Shown here: positions 35,535 to 43,402 of the stretch, piece by piece | How the letters are laid out: every line of letters begins with the position of its first letter | How positions within the stretch are numbered: position 1 is the stretch's first letter | Source: Psychrobacter glacincola | Lineage (GTDB): Bacteria; Pseudomonadota; Gammaproteobacteria; Pseudomonadales; Moraxellaceae | DNA length: 43,402 nucleotides | NCBI RefSeq assembly: GCF_904846215.1 | Contig: NZ_CAJGZK010000024.1 | Span: 1 to 43,402, forward strand | Reading direction: 5' to 3' | Program-made: the position numbers and the translations under genes | The notes under the pieces: model-generated | What the model was told of the DNA's origin: nothing | Seen by the model: the letters and a program-made list of their open reading frames with translations, nothing else | Databases searched by the model: none

Positions 35535-37271
35535 CTAATCACGGTTATTTTTCGACAAATGTTGTTGCATTAACATATCGGTTGCAACCTCAGCAGACAT
35601 AGGTTTGCCAAACCAATAGCCTTGACCGTACTGACAACCCATAGCCAAGAGCAAATCGCGCTGATGTTCATTTTCGATACCCTCTGCGATGACCTGCATA
35701 TCCAGTGCCTCTGCCAACGTCAAAATAGCGTTGACAATGGCACGTTGGGTTTTATCCGCGGTAATCTTGGAGATAAAGCTTTTATCGATTTTAATGAAGT
35801 CAAAGGGATATTCTTGCAGATAACTCAAGGAAGCGTAGCCGGTACCAAAGTCGTCTAAAGCCAGACAAACTCCTAGCGCTTTTAATAACTCAAGCTGTTT
35901 TTTGACATTAGAGTGGCGCTTCATCAAAGATGATTCTGTCACCTCAATATGTAAGTGATGCGCTGCAATCTGATGCTGTGCCAGTAAATTACTGACCAAA
36001 TTGAAAAACTCTGGATTGCTGAATTCAGTGGCATCGGCATTGATACAGATATGTTGGTCAAAGCCCAAACCTTGCCAAATCTTTAGCTGCTCAGCGATTT
36101 GGGTTGCCACCTGAGAGAACAACTCAAGTGATAATTTATGAGAGATGATGGCATCAATAAAATCAATAGGTTGCAACAATCCGCGAGTGGGATGCTGCCA
36201 GCGTACCAATGCTTCAAAACCTGAGATATCGCCCGTTTGTAGAGCAAATTTGGGTTGATAGTAGGTGACGAACTGACCTTCGATGGTGGCTCTTCTAAGC
36301 TCGTATTCTAACTGTAGATGATCAGCATTGAGCTCAATAATGGATTTGTTATACCAATACACATCATCGCCACCGTGCTGCTTGACGTAGTTTAATGCTT
36401 TTTCAGCTTTGGTCAATAAGCCGATAAACTCATTATCATTTTCGGGATAGTAGCTGACCCCAACAGAGACATGGCAATATACTTCGGTATTTGTGGCGCC
36501 ATTATCATTGACAAAAAAAGGACGCTCACACATTTGCATTAAACTGTCTAGCTGATGGCGCACCATATTGGCGTCACTACACTCAAACAATAAAGCAAAG
36601 TCATCACCGCCAAAATGTGAAAAACAGCGCAAATGATCAAGTGCCAGTGCCTTAATCCGCAATACAAAATCCTCAACCAAAGTGTTGATGTATTCAGGTC
36701 CTAACAATGTAGCAAGGTTGCGATAACGATCGATATTGACACGGACAATCACCACTTCTTGATAGCTCTCTAACAACAGCTCACTGGTCTGACTCAAAAA
36801 TACCTTACGGTTTGGCAGTCCAGTCACCTCATCATGATTGAGCAAATGCACCATTTTCTTTTTATTTTTTACAACGATCGAGGTATCTCGAATCGTGCCG
36901 ACATAGTACGGCGTATCATCTAGGTAGATTCTGCGGTAAGTGATATGGCAATCAACATTGTGCCCGTAACGGTTTGCTATGGAAAAATCAATTTCACAGA
37001 ACCCTGTGCTGTCCAAACTGCTAATCAGATTTTTTAATACCAATTGTTCATCTTCTGATAACAATTCAGCGGCGTATATGCCAAGCGGACGCCCAAGCAA
37101 AAAATCTTCCGTGTAACCGATCATGCGCTCATAAGTCGCATTGACCGATAAATAATACAAATTTGCATCTAGGATAAAGATAGCATCTTCATATTGTTCA
37201 CAGAGTTTGATCAATAATTGCTGTTTGTCCGCCAGTGGCATCGGTGTGAAAGCAGTCATAACTGAACTCAT
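35535..37271 (-). CDS. PAS-GGDEF-EAL protein (cyclic-di-GMP signalling)
   Basis: A 578-residue regulator of c-di-GMP with no transmembrane segment. Residues 20-130 form a PAS-like domain, 145-300 a GGDEF domain, and 320-570 an EAL domain. The GGDEF signature is altered to GGDDF at 221-225, which may weaken cyclase activity. The EAL domain keeps E353-AL, the ICIN asparagine, EVTES, DDFGTGYASLSYL, FIKIDK and AEGIEN, so phosphodiesterase activity looks intact. It lies 17 bases downstream of rsmE and is probably in the same transcript. The start at 37271 is uncertain; ATG at 37259 is also plausible. Confidence 0.92.
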   Translation of the reverse strand: MSSVMTAFTPMPLADKQQLLIKLCEQYEDAIFILDANLYYLSVNATYERMIGYTEDFLLGRPLGIYAAELLSEDEQLVLKNLISSLDSTGFCEIDFSIANRYGHNVDCHITYRRIYLDDTPYYVGTIRDTSIVVKNKKKMVHLLNHDEVTGLPNRKVFLSQTSELLLESYQEVVIVRVNIDRYRNLATLLGPEYINTLVEDFVLRIKALALDHLRCFSHFGGDDFALLFECSDANMVRHQLDSLMQMCERPFFVNDNGATNTEVYCHVSVGVSYYPENDNEFIGLLTKAEKALNYVKQHGGDDVYWYNKSIIELNADHLQLEYELRRATIEGQFVTYYQPKFALQTGDISGFEALVRWQHPTRGLLQPIDFIDAIISHKLSLELFSQVATQIAEQLKIWQGLGFDQHICINADATEFSNPEFFNLVSNLLAQHQIAAHHLHIEVTESSLMKRHSNVKKQLELLKALGVCLALDDFGTGYASLSYLQEYPFDFIKIDKSFISKITADKTQRAIVNAILTLAEALDMQVIAEGIENEHQRDLLLAMGCQYGQGYWFGKPMSAEVATDMLMQQHLSKNNRD

Positions 37272-37288
37272 AAAATGGATTAACTATA

Positions 37289-38173
37289 CTAAGGGTGAAC
37301 ACGTGGCAATAGCGCCTGCAATGTTGCTAAGGCAACCACTGGTGCAGTTTCTGTTCGTAACACCCTTACGCCAATTTGCCAAGGCTCAAAACCGACACTT
37401 TGTGCCTGCTTGCATTCCTCATCACTTAATCCACCTTCAGGACCAATCAACAATTCGATATAAGGCGCTGGCTGCTGTAATATTGTCAATAGCGAATCAG
37501 GCATAGCAGGTTGTCCCGCCTCTGGTACGCTCAGCTGCAGACGCAAATCGGCTGTTTGCTGTAATACATGATAATAAGTATCCTGACTAAGGGTAGTGAC
37601 CATAGAGCTGACAGCCGATTCCACCTTTACAGGTGTGGTCATCGGTAGGGGCTTGAGCCAATCGTTAATAGCGATAGGAGCAAAGATAAGGGGCGGGCGA
37701 TTGAGTCCACATTGCTCACAAGCGGCAATGGCGATTTGTTGCCAATGGGCGAGCTTTTTCTCCACTTGGGCAGGTTTTAGATTGACCTCGCCATGATGAC
37801 TGCTTAGCAACTGAATGGCAGTGACCCCAAGCTCAGTAGACTTTTGAATGGCATAATCCATTCGCTCTGCGCGACTCATCACCAGCCCGATTTTGGTAAA
37901 TATCGCTGTACTACGATCCTCATTTATATGAGCAAGCAGGGTAACAGTGGCGTGTTTTTTGCTGATGGCGAGTAGCTGTACTTGATACTCACCCCCAAAG
38001 CCATCAAACAAAACACCTTGGTCACCAATATTTGCTCGTAATACACGGCACCAATGATGAACAATACTCTCTGTTAATTCGACACTATCACCGATAGACA
38101 AGCTGCTTAGCTGAGGGTGAGCGGTCTCTGATTGGTTGCTATCATCATTAACAGCATAAAAAAAACGTCGCAC
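37289..38173 (-). CDS. rsmE: 16S rRNA (uracil-1498-N3)-methyltransferase
   Basis: RsmE methylates U1498 of 16S rRNA. The 294-residue SPOUT-family protein has an N-terminal PUA-like part (MRRFFYAVND...VHHWCRVLRANIGDQGVLFDGFGGEY) and a trefoil-knot methyltransferase domain. Its SAM-binding motifs are visible: LIGPEGGLSDEE and VLRTETAPVVALATLQAL. AIQKSTELGV is another hallmark. The size is about 50 residues above the usual 245, with an insertion near residues 190-235. A type A MITE lies about 100 bases upstream of the start. It appears to head a small operon with the GGDEF-EAL gene. Confidence 0.94.
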   Translation of the reverse strand: MRRFFYAVNDDSNQSETAHPQLSSLSIGDSVELTESIVHHWCRVLRANIGDQGVLFDGFGGEYQVQLLAISKKHATVTLLAHINEDRSTAIFTKIGLVMSRAERMDYAIQKSTELGVTAIQLLSSHHGEVNLKPAQVEKKLAHWQQIAIAACEQCGLNRPPLIFAPIAINDWLKPLPMTTPVKVESAVSSMVTTLSQDTYYHVLQQTADLRLQLSVPEAGQPAMPDSLLTILQQPAPYIELLIGPEGGLSDEECKQAQSVGFEPWQIGVRVLRTETAPVVALATLQALLPRVHP

Positions 38174-38272
38174 AGTGGCTGAGTCCTATAATGTGATCAT
38201 ACTATTTTGAAACATATTAGCAGAATATTGTTGACATGGGTAAAGGATCGTTATCCGTACTACTGTTACTAC

Positions 38273-38407
38273 TATAGTCAGGGAACAGTAATATCGATAC
38301 ATCAAGTACTGCTGGTATCAATTTTTCTTGCTTGCTGTAGCTAGCTGACAGAGGCTGAAAAAAATTTATACCAGCAGCACGGTAGCGTTTTTGAGATATT
38401 TTAACTA
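38273..38407. mobile_element. Correia-like MITE, type A copy 3 (inverted relative to copies 1 and 2)
   Basis: A 135-bp element with TATAGT and ACTATA ends. Its reverse complement matches 19079-19216 along nearly its whole length, including TTAAAATATCTC and the foldback around the core. It lies between metF and rsmE, upstream of the rsmE start. The strong foldback (GTACTGCTGGTATCAATTTTT with its partner) could affect read-through. Confidence 0.82.
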
Positions 38408-38503
38408 TATATGTCAATGATTGTACTCTGGGATTCATATACTCATATCAATTGTTAGGGGTTTTCCACGTTAATCCTTGATAATTGCATAAAAATTTTG
38501 GCT

Positions 38504-38539
38504 ATAAAAAAACTGGCGCTCCTAGGAAGAACGCCAGTT
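38504..38539 (-). terminator. metF terminator
   Basis: On the minus strand AACTGGCG and CGCCAGTT form an 8-bp stem around a 13-base loop, followed by TTTTT. It is 22 bases beyond the metF stop and closes the ahcY-metF operon. Confidence 0.85.
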
Positions 38540-38560
38540 ATTGAATCATTTGCTAAGCGG

Positions 38561-39412
38561 TTATTGATGGACTAAGCCCAGTGCTTCAATCAAGCGTTTG
38601 TTGGGCTCAACCTTATTCATGCTATAAAAATGCATGGCGGGCACGCCCTCGCTGATTAGGCGCTCGCATAAGCGGTAGACCACCTCAAAGCCAAACTCGC
38701 GAATCGCCTTGCTATCATCACCAAAATCAGCCAACTGTTTACGCACATAACGCGGGATATCAGCGCCACAGCTGTCAGCAAAACGCATCAGGTTGCTAGA
38801 GTTGGTAATGGGCATGATGCCAGCAACCAAAGGCTGTGCAACCGTATCAATACCGCGTTTTTCTAGGCGCTCACGCAGATACAGATAGCTATCAGCGTTG
38901 TAGAAAAACTGCGTAATCGAAGCATTGGCGCCTGCTTTATATTTATTGACCAAGTTGTCGACATCAAGCTCAAAGCTACGAGCTTGCGGATGCATTTCAG
39001 GGTAGGCGGCTACTTCGATACGGAAGTGATCACCTGAATGCTCACGGATAAACTTTACTAAGTCTAACGCAAATGGCAGCTCACCTATGTCGACCTGACC
39101 TGATGGCAAGTCACCACGAAGCGCAACAAGACGGCTGATACCTAAGCTCTTATAAAGATCAAGCAATTCAGCAATTTCACTTTTATCATCGCCAATACAA
39201 GACATATGCGGCGCAATATCAGTGTCACCGCGAGCGCATAAGGCTTGGACGATATCTAAGGTGCGGCTACGGGTTGAACCGCCCGCACCGTAAGTTACCG
39301 AAAAATACGCAGGCGATAGCTTGTTCAGCTCATCATAAGTGCTGAGGAGCTTTTCGTGTCCTTGCTCAGTTTTGGCAGGGAAAAACTCAAAGGAGAAAGC
39401 AGGCTTAGTCAC
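38561..39412 (-). CDS. metF: Methylenetetrahydrofolate reductase (NADPH/NADH)
   Basis: MetF reduces 5,10-methylene-THF to 5-methyl-THF, the methyl donor for methionine synthesis. The 283-residue TIM-barrel flavoenzyme begins MTKPAFSFEFFPAKTEQG with the catalytic Glu (E9). It carries FSVTYGAGGSTRSRT, LVALRGDLPSG, EVAAYPEMHP and ITQFFYNADSY. The start is a GTG at 39410-39412, because AAAGGGAG sits just before it and the longer frame would start inside ahcY without a site. It lies 13 bases downstream of ahcY, and so shares the ahcY leader control. The ahcY-metF pairing fits the methionine/SAM cycle. Confidence 0.95.
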   Translation of the reverse strand: MTKPAFSFEFFPAKTEQGHEKLLSTYDELNKLSPAYFSVTYGAGGSTRSRTLDIVQALCARGDTDIAPHMSCIGDDKSEIAELLDLYKSLGISRLVALRGDLPSGQVDIGELPFALDLVKFIREHSGDHFRIEVAAYPEMHPQARSFELDVDNLVNKYKAGANASITQFFYNADSYLYLRERLEKRGIDTVAQPLVAGIMPITNSSNLMRFADSCGADIPRYVRKQLADFGDDSKAIREFGFEVVYRLCERLISEGVPAMHFYSMNKVEPNKRLIEALGLVHQ

Positions 39413-39425
39413 AGTCTGACTCCCT

Positions 39426-40850
39426 TTAATATTTATAAGCGTCGGGCTTAAATGGACCTTCGACAGGCACACCCAAATACTCAGCTTGTTTTTCAGTCAG
39501 CTTGGTTAGCGTACCGTTAAAGCCTGCAACCATCGCAGCGGCAACTTCTTCGTCTAGTTTCTTTGGCAGTACTTTGACATATAAGTTTTCAGTACGCGTA
39601 TCAGCTGGCAAGTCGGCGAATTTTTCTTCGAACAGATACATCTGCGCCAATACTTGGTTGGCAAATGAGCCGTCCATGACGCGTGATGGATGACCAGTGG
39701 CGTTACCTAAGTTCACCAAACGACCTTCAGCAAGCAAAATCAAATAATCGTTCACGTCGTCTGAGCGGAAGATTTGATGGACTTGTGGTTTCACTTCTTC
39801 CCAGCGCCAGTTGTCACGCATAAACTGAGTGTCAATTTCAGTATCAAAGTGACCGATGTTACAAACGACAGCACCTGGTTTTAGTGCGGCTAACATGTGT
39901 TTATCACAAACATGATAGTTGCCAGTGGTGGTGACAATCATGTCTGTGTCTTCTAACAGGCGAGTGTCGATGCCTTCCGCGCCGCCAGTATTGTCGCCAT
40001 TGATGTACGGTGACAGTACTTCATAGCCGTCCATACAAGCCTGCATCGCGCAGATAGGATCAACTTCTGAGACCCGTACAATCATACCTTCTTGACGTAA
40101 GCTTTGCGCTGAACCTTTACCGACATCGCCATAACCGATCACTAAGGCGCGACGACCAGCAAGGAACATATCAGTAGCACGTTTGATAGCGTCATTTAAG
40201 CTATGACGGCAGCCGTATTTGTTGTCATTTTTAGACTTAGTAACGGCGTCGTTAACGTTGATCGCTGGTACTTTAAGTGTGCCTTTATTTAGCATTTCAA
40301 CTAAGCGATGTACACCAGTGGTGGTTTCTTCTGAAATACCATGGATATTATCAAGTAGCTCAGCATAATCATTGTGAATCAAAGCAGTCAAATCGCCGCC
40401 GTCATCCAAGATTAAGTTAGCATCCCAAAGTTTACCTGATTCTTCACCGCCAACGTGGATTTGCTGACGTAAGCACCACTCATACTCTTCTTCGGTTTCG
40501 CCTTTCCAAGCATAAACAGAGATACCAGCAGCAGCAATTGCCGCAGCAGCATGGTCTTGGGTTGAGAAGATATTACATGAGGTCCAGCGTACTTCAGCAC
40601 CTAACGCGACTAGAGTCTCGATAAGGACGGCAGTCTGGATGGTCATGTGAATACAGCCGACGATTTTGGCGCCTTTAAGTGGCTGGTCTGCTTCGTAGCG
40701 ACGACGCAAGCCCATTAGGGCAGGCATTTCGGCTTCAGCAAGGGTGATTTCACGGCGGCCGTAATCAGCTAAGCTAATGTCAGCGACTTTATAGTCAGTG
40801 AAAGCGGGATCGATCGTATGGGCAGATGGGGTATTAGACACTGCGTCCAT
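39426..40850 (-). CDS. ahcY: Adenosylhomocysteinase (S-adenosylhomocysteine hydrolase)
   Basis: AhcY splits S-adenosylhomocysteine into homocysteine and adenosine, removing the inhibitor left by methyltransferases. The 474-residue protein contains the substrate motifs [14 protein letters not shown] and [13 protein letters not shown], with [11 protein letters not shown]. The NAD-binding loop is [14 protein letters not shown], and the C-terminal ...[13 protein letters not shown] matches the family end, with its conserved Lys/Tyr. GGAGC precedes the ATG. A putative SAH riboswitch lies in the leader, and metF follows 13 bases after the stop. The combination fits direct sensing of the substrate. 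Confidence 0.97.
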   Translation of the reverse strand: MDAVSNTPSAHTIDPAFTDYKVADISLADYGRREITLAEAEMPALMGLRRRYEADQPLKGAKIVGCIHMTIQTAVLIETLVALGAEVRWTSCNIFSTQDHAAAAIAAAGISVYAWKGETEEEYEWCLRQQIHVGGEESGKLWDANLILDDGGDLTALIHNDYAELLDNIHGISEETTTGVHRLVEMLNKGTLKVPAINVNDAVTKSKNDNKYGCRHSLNDAIKRATDMFLAGRRALVIGYGDVGKGSAQSLRQEGMIVRVSEVDPICAMQACMDGYEVLSPYINGDNTGGAEGIDTRLLEDTDMIVTTTGNYHVCDKHMLAALKPGAVVCNIGHFDTEIDTQFMRDNWRWEEVKPQVHQIFRSDDVNDYLILLAEGRLVNLGNATGHPSRVMDGSFANQVLAQMYLFEEKFADLPADTRTENLYVKVLPKKLDEEVAAAMVAGFNGTLTKLTEKQAEYLGVPVEGPFKPDAYKY

Positions 40851-40899
40851 AATATGCTCCTATCAGTGGTTAATTTATGATAAAAAGAATAAAAACGCA

Positions 40900-41037
40900 G
40901 GTGTCGTTATTTGCGCTGTCAATAATGAATGAAACAATTATTTAACAGTTACCGAGCCTAACATGATGACTGATTAGCATAGCTTGTGCATAAATCTCAA
41001 ACGTAACTATTAATTCATATGGCGCAACACCTCTCGG
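40900..41037 (-). ncRNA. Putative S-adenosylhomocysteine (SAH) riboswitch upstream of ahcY
   Basis: On the minus strand the leader carries CCGAG (41037-41033) pairing with CTCGG (40956-40952) as P1. It is immediately preceded by the conserved AGGCTCGG 3' element (40959-40952) and followed by GGTGTTG (41031-41025) in the 5' half. GGTGTTG can pair with CGACACC (40906-40900) as a 7-bp pseudoknot. A hairpin, CTGTTAAATAAT / ATTATTGACAG, sits between P1 and that strand, as P3 does in known SAH riboswitches. A weaker P2 (CATATGA / TCATCATG) is possible. The order CCGAG-GGTGTTGC-...-AGGCTCGG-P3-pseudoknot strand agrees with the published architecture. No alignment could be run. Confidence 0.7.
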
Positions 41038-41045
41038 AGGTCGTT

Positions 41046-41074
41046 ATTGTAATGTATGGCGCTTAACTTGTCAC
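41046..41074 (-). promoter_or_regulatory. ahcY operon promoter
   Basis: On the minus strand GTGACA (41074-41069) and TACAAT (41051-41046) are 17 bases apart. Transcription would start near 41039, exactly at the 5' boundary of the proposed riboswitch. The -35 lies inside a long inverted repeat (41070-41099). Confidence 0.6.
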
Positions 41075-41099
41075 CTATTGGCTGAGGTAAATAGGTGAC
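41070..41099. promoter_or_regulatory. 10-bp perfect inverted repeat over the ahcY -35 region
   Basis: GTCACCTATT (41070-41079) and AATAGGTGAC (41090-41099) are exact reverse complements separated by 10 bases. The right-hand part of the dyad overlaps the -35 hexamer. No T-tract follows, so it looks like an operator rather than a terminator. The binding protein is unknown. Confidence 0.5.
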
Positions 41100-41124
41100 G
41101 GTTATGGCATATAAAATTATTGTA

Positions 41125-41180
41125 TATGCCTGAGAGCTGATATACAGGCATAAAAAAAGGCCATCGATGGATAGCCTTTA
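41125..41180 (-). terminator. Terminator region of the TonB receptor gene (hairpin with T-run, plus a second dyad)
   Basis: On the minus strand AAAGG...CCTTT with an inner CCATCGATGG palindrome (41152-41180) is followed by seven T residues, a good intrinsic terminator just beyond the stop at 41219. A second perfect 8-bp dyad, TATGCCTG / CAGGCATA (41125-41132 and 41145-41152), follows it. Confidence 0.8.
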
Positions 41181-41218
41181 TTATTGATAATACAATTTTT
41201 AAGTGATGCTAAATAAGT

Positions 41219-43120
41219 TTAGAACCAGTTATAAGTGAGTGAGGTGAAAAAGTTAGTACCGTCAGTATTATAACCCGGTAGTGTGGTGTACTTCTCGTTG
41301 GTAATATTGTTTAAGCGAGCGGTCAGACTTAGATTAGAATTCAGCTTATAATTTCCGCTAATATTAAATAGACCATAGCTGTCAACGAGTTGTGAGTCAG
41401 TGTTAGCAGGGTTGCTGTAATAATCACCTACATATTGATATTCAGCACGAATATCTAAGCTTGGTAAACGATAGCCTGCGTATACTAAGCCTTTATGCTC
41501 AGGGCGAATAGCAAGGAAGTTATCGTCGTTAGCACCACCACTGCTATCTTTAGCTTGTTGATAGTCGTAGCTACCACCGAACAGATAGCTATTTAATTCC
41601 CAGTCTGAAGTCAGTGATACCCCTTCTATTTTGGCTTCGTTGACGTTTTCGCTACCACCGGCAAAAGGATTACCAGGTACAGGTTTAGTGACATAGGTAA
41701 TTAAGTCTTCGACATTGTTGCGATAGCCAGTTAAACGCGTAGACTGGAGTGGTGTGTCATATTTTATGAAAACTTCATAATTATCACTAGTTTCAGCTTT
41801 TAAATCAGCATTACCACCGAAAGGTGAATACAAATCATTGAAACTAGGTGCTCGGAACCCTTTAGCGTAACTGGCACCGATGCGTAGATTGGGGTTGATG
41901 TGTAGCGCGCCACCTAAATTATAAGTGGTCTCATCACCATACTGTGAGTTGTCATCATAGCGTAGGTTGGCTTGTGCATCGAACTTATCATTAGCCAATA
42001 CATAACCCAAAAATGCACTGGTCACATCACGATCATCAACATCAAAGTCGCTGGTATCAATGCTTTGATTGAGATATTCCACACCATAAATACCTTTACC
42101 TAATGCCAGTTGCTGCTGAACCACTAAGCTGATTTGATCTTGCTTAGTATCATAAAAACTTTGGTAAGTTTCGGTGTCTATTTTATCTATTGAATGACCA
42201 TACTGAAGCTTTACGGATGAGCCGGGCAGATAGCGCCAGTCTACGAATGCTTGTGCTGAGCCAATCTCTTGGTCAGAGTAAACATTAGGAGCTGCACCAT
42301 TATCAAATTCGGTGGTTGATTTGCTATACAGAGCGCTAGCACCAGCCAGCAACTGCTCATTGATACGTTGAGTCAAAGCGATACTAAAGTTATCGCTCTC
42401 AAAGCCATCATCATCTTTGTTATAACTAAAACTGTTTGACGGTACCGTAGCATTGATACCATCGGTCTCATTATGACTGGCTGACAGACTTAGTGCTGTG
42501 CCTTTGTCAGTAGCTAACTGTGCGCTGGCACCATATAGATACTGATTGTTTGAACCAACACCTGCGGTAACAGAGAAGTTGCTCTTTTTAACATTACTAC
42601 CTTTAGTAAAAATTTGAATGACGCCGCCCATAGCGTCTGCGCCATAGATACTAGAGCCTGATGCACCATATAAAATCTCGATACGATCAATCTGATCTGT
42701 AGGGAGTAGATTTAATGCGGCTGTACCCGTACTGATTGAGCTATAACGAACACCATCAATAAGTACTAAAATCTGTTTGCCATCATAGCCGCGCATATAA
42801 ATATTGGACACGGTACCCATGCCGCCATTACCGTAATAACTAATACCCGGTTGACGTTGAATCACTTCAAGAGCAGTCTGACCTTGATAACGTTGTAGCT
42901 CTTCTTTATCAATGACGCGAGTCTGAGCAATCACGTTGCTGGTTTTAGTTGGCGTACGAGTGGCGGTCACCACAATTTTATCAAGCTCAACTTGTGGTAG
43001 TTCGCTATCACTGATGACACTGACATCAGCTGCGGCGTTAGCACTCATAGCAAATGCGCTAAGTGCGCTTAAAATACACAATCGAAGATAAGTGGTCGAA
43101 GATGAACGTGATAAAACCAT
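41219..43120 (-). CDS. btuB: TonB-dependent outer-membrane receptor, BtuB-like (vitamin B12)
   Basis: A 633-residue outer-membrane receptor. A signal peptide (MVLSRSSSTTYLRLCILSALSAFAMSANAAA) is followed by a TonB box (DKIVVTATRTP), a plug domain (residues about 55-170; LEVIQRQPGISYYGNGG, YMRGYDGKQILVLIDGVRYSS, IDRIEILYGASGSSIYGADAMGGVIQIFT), and a 22-strand-like beta-barrel ending in aromatic SLTYNWF. The plug sequence is of the BtuB type, so corrinoid uptake is the best guess, but other small-ligand receptors share this layout. The ATG at 43120, after GGAA, is preferred to an upstream in-frame TTG at 43210 that would start inside an IS end. Being near ahcY/metF, it could supply B12 for MetH. 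Confidence 0.85.
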   Translation of the reverse strand: MVLSRSSSTTYLRLCILSALSAFAMSANAAADVSVISDSELPQVELDKIVVTATRTPTKTSNVIAQTRVIDKEELQRYQGQTALEVIQRQPGISYYGNGGMGTVSNIYMRGYDGKQILVLIDGVRYSSISTGTAALNLLPTDQIDRIEILYGASGSSIYGADAMGGVIQIFTKGSNVKKSNFSVTAGVGSNNQYLYGASAQLATDKGTALSLSASHNETDGINATVPSNSFSYNKDDDGFESDNFSIALTQRINEQLLAGASALYSKSTTEFDNGAAPNVYSDQEIGSAQAFVDWRYLPGSSVKLQYGHSIDKIDTETYQSFYDTKQDQISLVVQQQLALGKGIYGVEYLNQSIDTSDFDVDDRDVTSAFLGYVLANDKFDAQANLRYDDNSQYGDETTYNLGGALHINPNLRIGASYAKGFRAPSFNDLYSPFGGNADLKAETSDNYEVFIKYDTPLQSTRLTGYRNNVEDLITYVTKPVPGNPFAGGSENVNEAKIEGVSLTSDWELNSYLFGGSYDYQQAKDSSGGANDDNFLAIRPEHKGLVYAGYRLPSLDIRAEYQYVGDYYSNPANTDSQLVDSYGLFNISGNYKLNSNLSLTARLNNITNEKYTTLPGYNTDGTNFFTSLTYNWF

Positions 43121-43197
43121 AGGTAGTTCCAAAGTAAAAAAAGCAGAAGTTACAGAAGCGAAATCTGAGTAGCTAGAAATTACAAAAAGTAATAAAT

Positions 43198-43402
43198 AGA
43201 CCTCTTGCAAAAGTCATAGATTAAGCTCGAAATTAACGATACCAGCAAACAGCTTCATTCTAAGATCATAGCGCTGACGACGGTTGCGATATTTATGAGC
43301 CACGATCTTGAATAATTTGATCAAGCCTATTTTGTGTTCAACCATAATACGGAACTTTGCCAGATAATGATTCGCCTGTTTGCATATCTCTAATAACTGA
43401 CC
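43198..43402. mobile_element. IS5-family insertion sequence, truncated at window edge
   Basis: The right edge contains the terminal sequence GACCTCTTGCAAAAGTC and the last 62 codons of an IS5-type transposase. The terminal repeat borders the TonB receptor region: only about 78 bases lie between it and the receptor start codon. A near-identical 20-mer ends pdxA at 24535-24554. The other half of the element is beyond the window. Confidence 0.75.
43214..43402 (-). CDS. IS5-family transposase, C-terminal fragment (partial)
   Basis: The minus-strand frame gives the last 62 residues and a TGA stop at 43214-43216. It contains FRIMVEHKIGLIKLFKIVAHKYRNRRQRYDLR, with the final catalytic-region glutamate (VEH) and the RYRNRR-type motif of the IS5 DDE domain, and ends FAGIVNFELNL. 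The N-terminal part lies outside the window, so completeness is unknown. Confidence 0.85.
   Translation of the reverse strand, partial: GQLLEICKQANHYLAKFRIMVEHKIGLIKLFKIVAHKYRNRRQRYDLRMKLFAGIVNFELNL

Noticed and set aside
39413..39472. Extended metF starting at 39472
   Set aside because: The extra 20 residues overlap the ahcY end and are not conserved. GTG 39412 has a strong AAAGGGAG site.
41125..41152. Separate second terminator or riboswitch at the TATGCCTG dyad
   Set aside because: No T-run directly follows it and no known RNA motif was recognised. It was kept as part of the terminator region.
43121..43210. Longer TonB receptor starting at TTG 43210
   Set aside because: That start lies inside the IS end and precedes a classic signal peptide starting at 43120. 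The shorter form is a complete secreted receptor.

Overview
The window looks like a chromosomal segment of a gammaproteobacterium of the family Moraxellaceae, most probably Psychrobacter. This is an inference from the flavour of the housekeeping proteins, the moderately AT-rich DNA and the gene neighbourhoods; no database search was possible. No rRNA, tRNA or CRISPR array was seen. Both edges cut through insertion sequences: an IS3-type right end at 1-124 and an IS5-type transposase end at 43198-43402.

Layout. 1-9 kb: ftsY (membrane targeting), ogt (DNA alkyl repair), yebC, a voltage-gated K+ channel, an ABC1/UbiB-like kinase, aroQ, a cold-shock protein with a long leader, and an rhlB-like DEAD-box helicase. 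9-13.5 kb: a DsbD_2/TauE-like membrane protein with a Met/His-rich tail next to ccoS (cbb3 oxidase maturation), a YdcF-type envelope protein overlapping murB, a low-molecular-weight phosphatase and hslR. 13.5-19 kb: a truncated paiB-like remnant, ilvA flanked by two different tandem repeats, an arsenic operon arsR-arsC-(arsH remnant)-arsB with an 18-bp palindromic operator, and rpiA. 19-24.5 kb: argF, alr and dnaB on the minus strand, then pdxA. 24.5-28.5 kb: the pdxA-rsmA-apaH neighbourhood, split by a Shedu-like (DUF4263) nuclease gene and by a MITE. 28.5-38.2 kb, minus strand: a large membrane protein of the 'site-specific recombinase' Gcr family, two acyl-CoA dehydrogenase paralogues, a PAS-GGDEF-EAL protein and rsmE. 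38.5-43.1 kb: metF and ahcY behind a putative S-adenosylhomocysteine riboswitch, then a BtuB-like TonB receptor. Together these point to the methionine/SAM cycle and to vitamin B12 uptake.

The most striking features not explained by ordinary genes are: (1) six short mobile elements with TATAGT...ACTATA ends, reminiscent of Neisseria Correia elements, one of which supplies the stop codon of argF; (2) a putative nuclease-LamG fusion inserted between pdxA and rsmA, next to a 20-bp IS5-type end that forms the last codons of pdxA; (3) a riboswitch-like leader with P1, P2, P3 and pseudoknot pairings upstream of ahcY; (4) relics of arsH and paiB; (5) the ArsR palindrome and the tandem-repeat arrays on both sides of ilvA.
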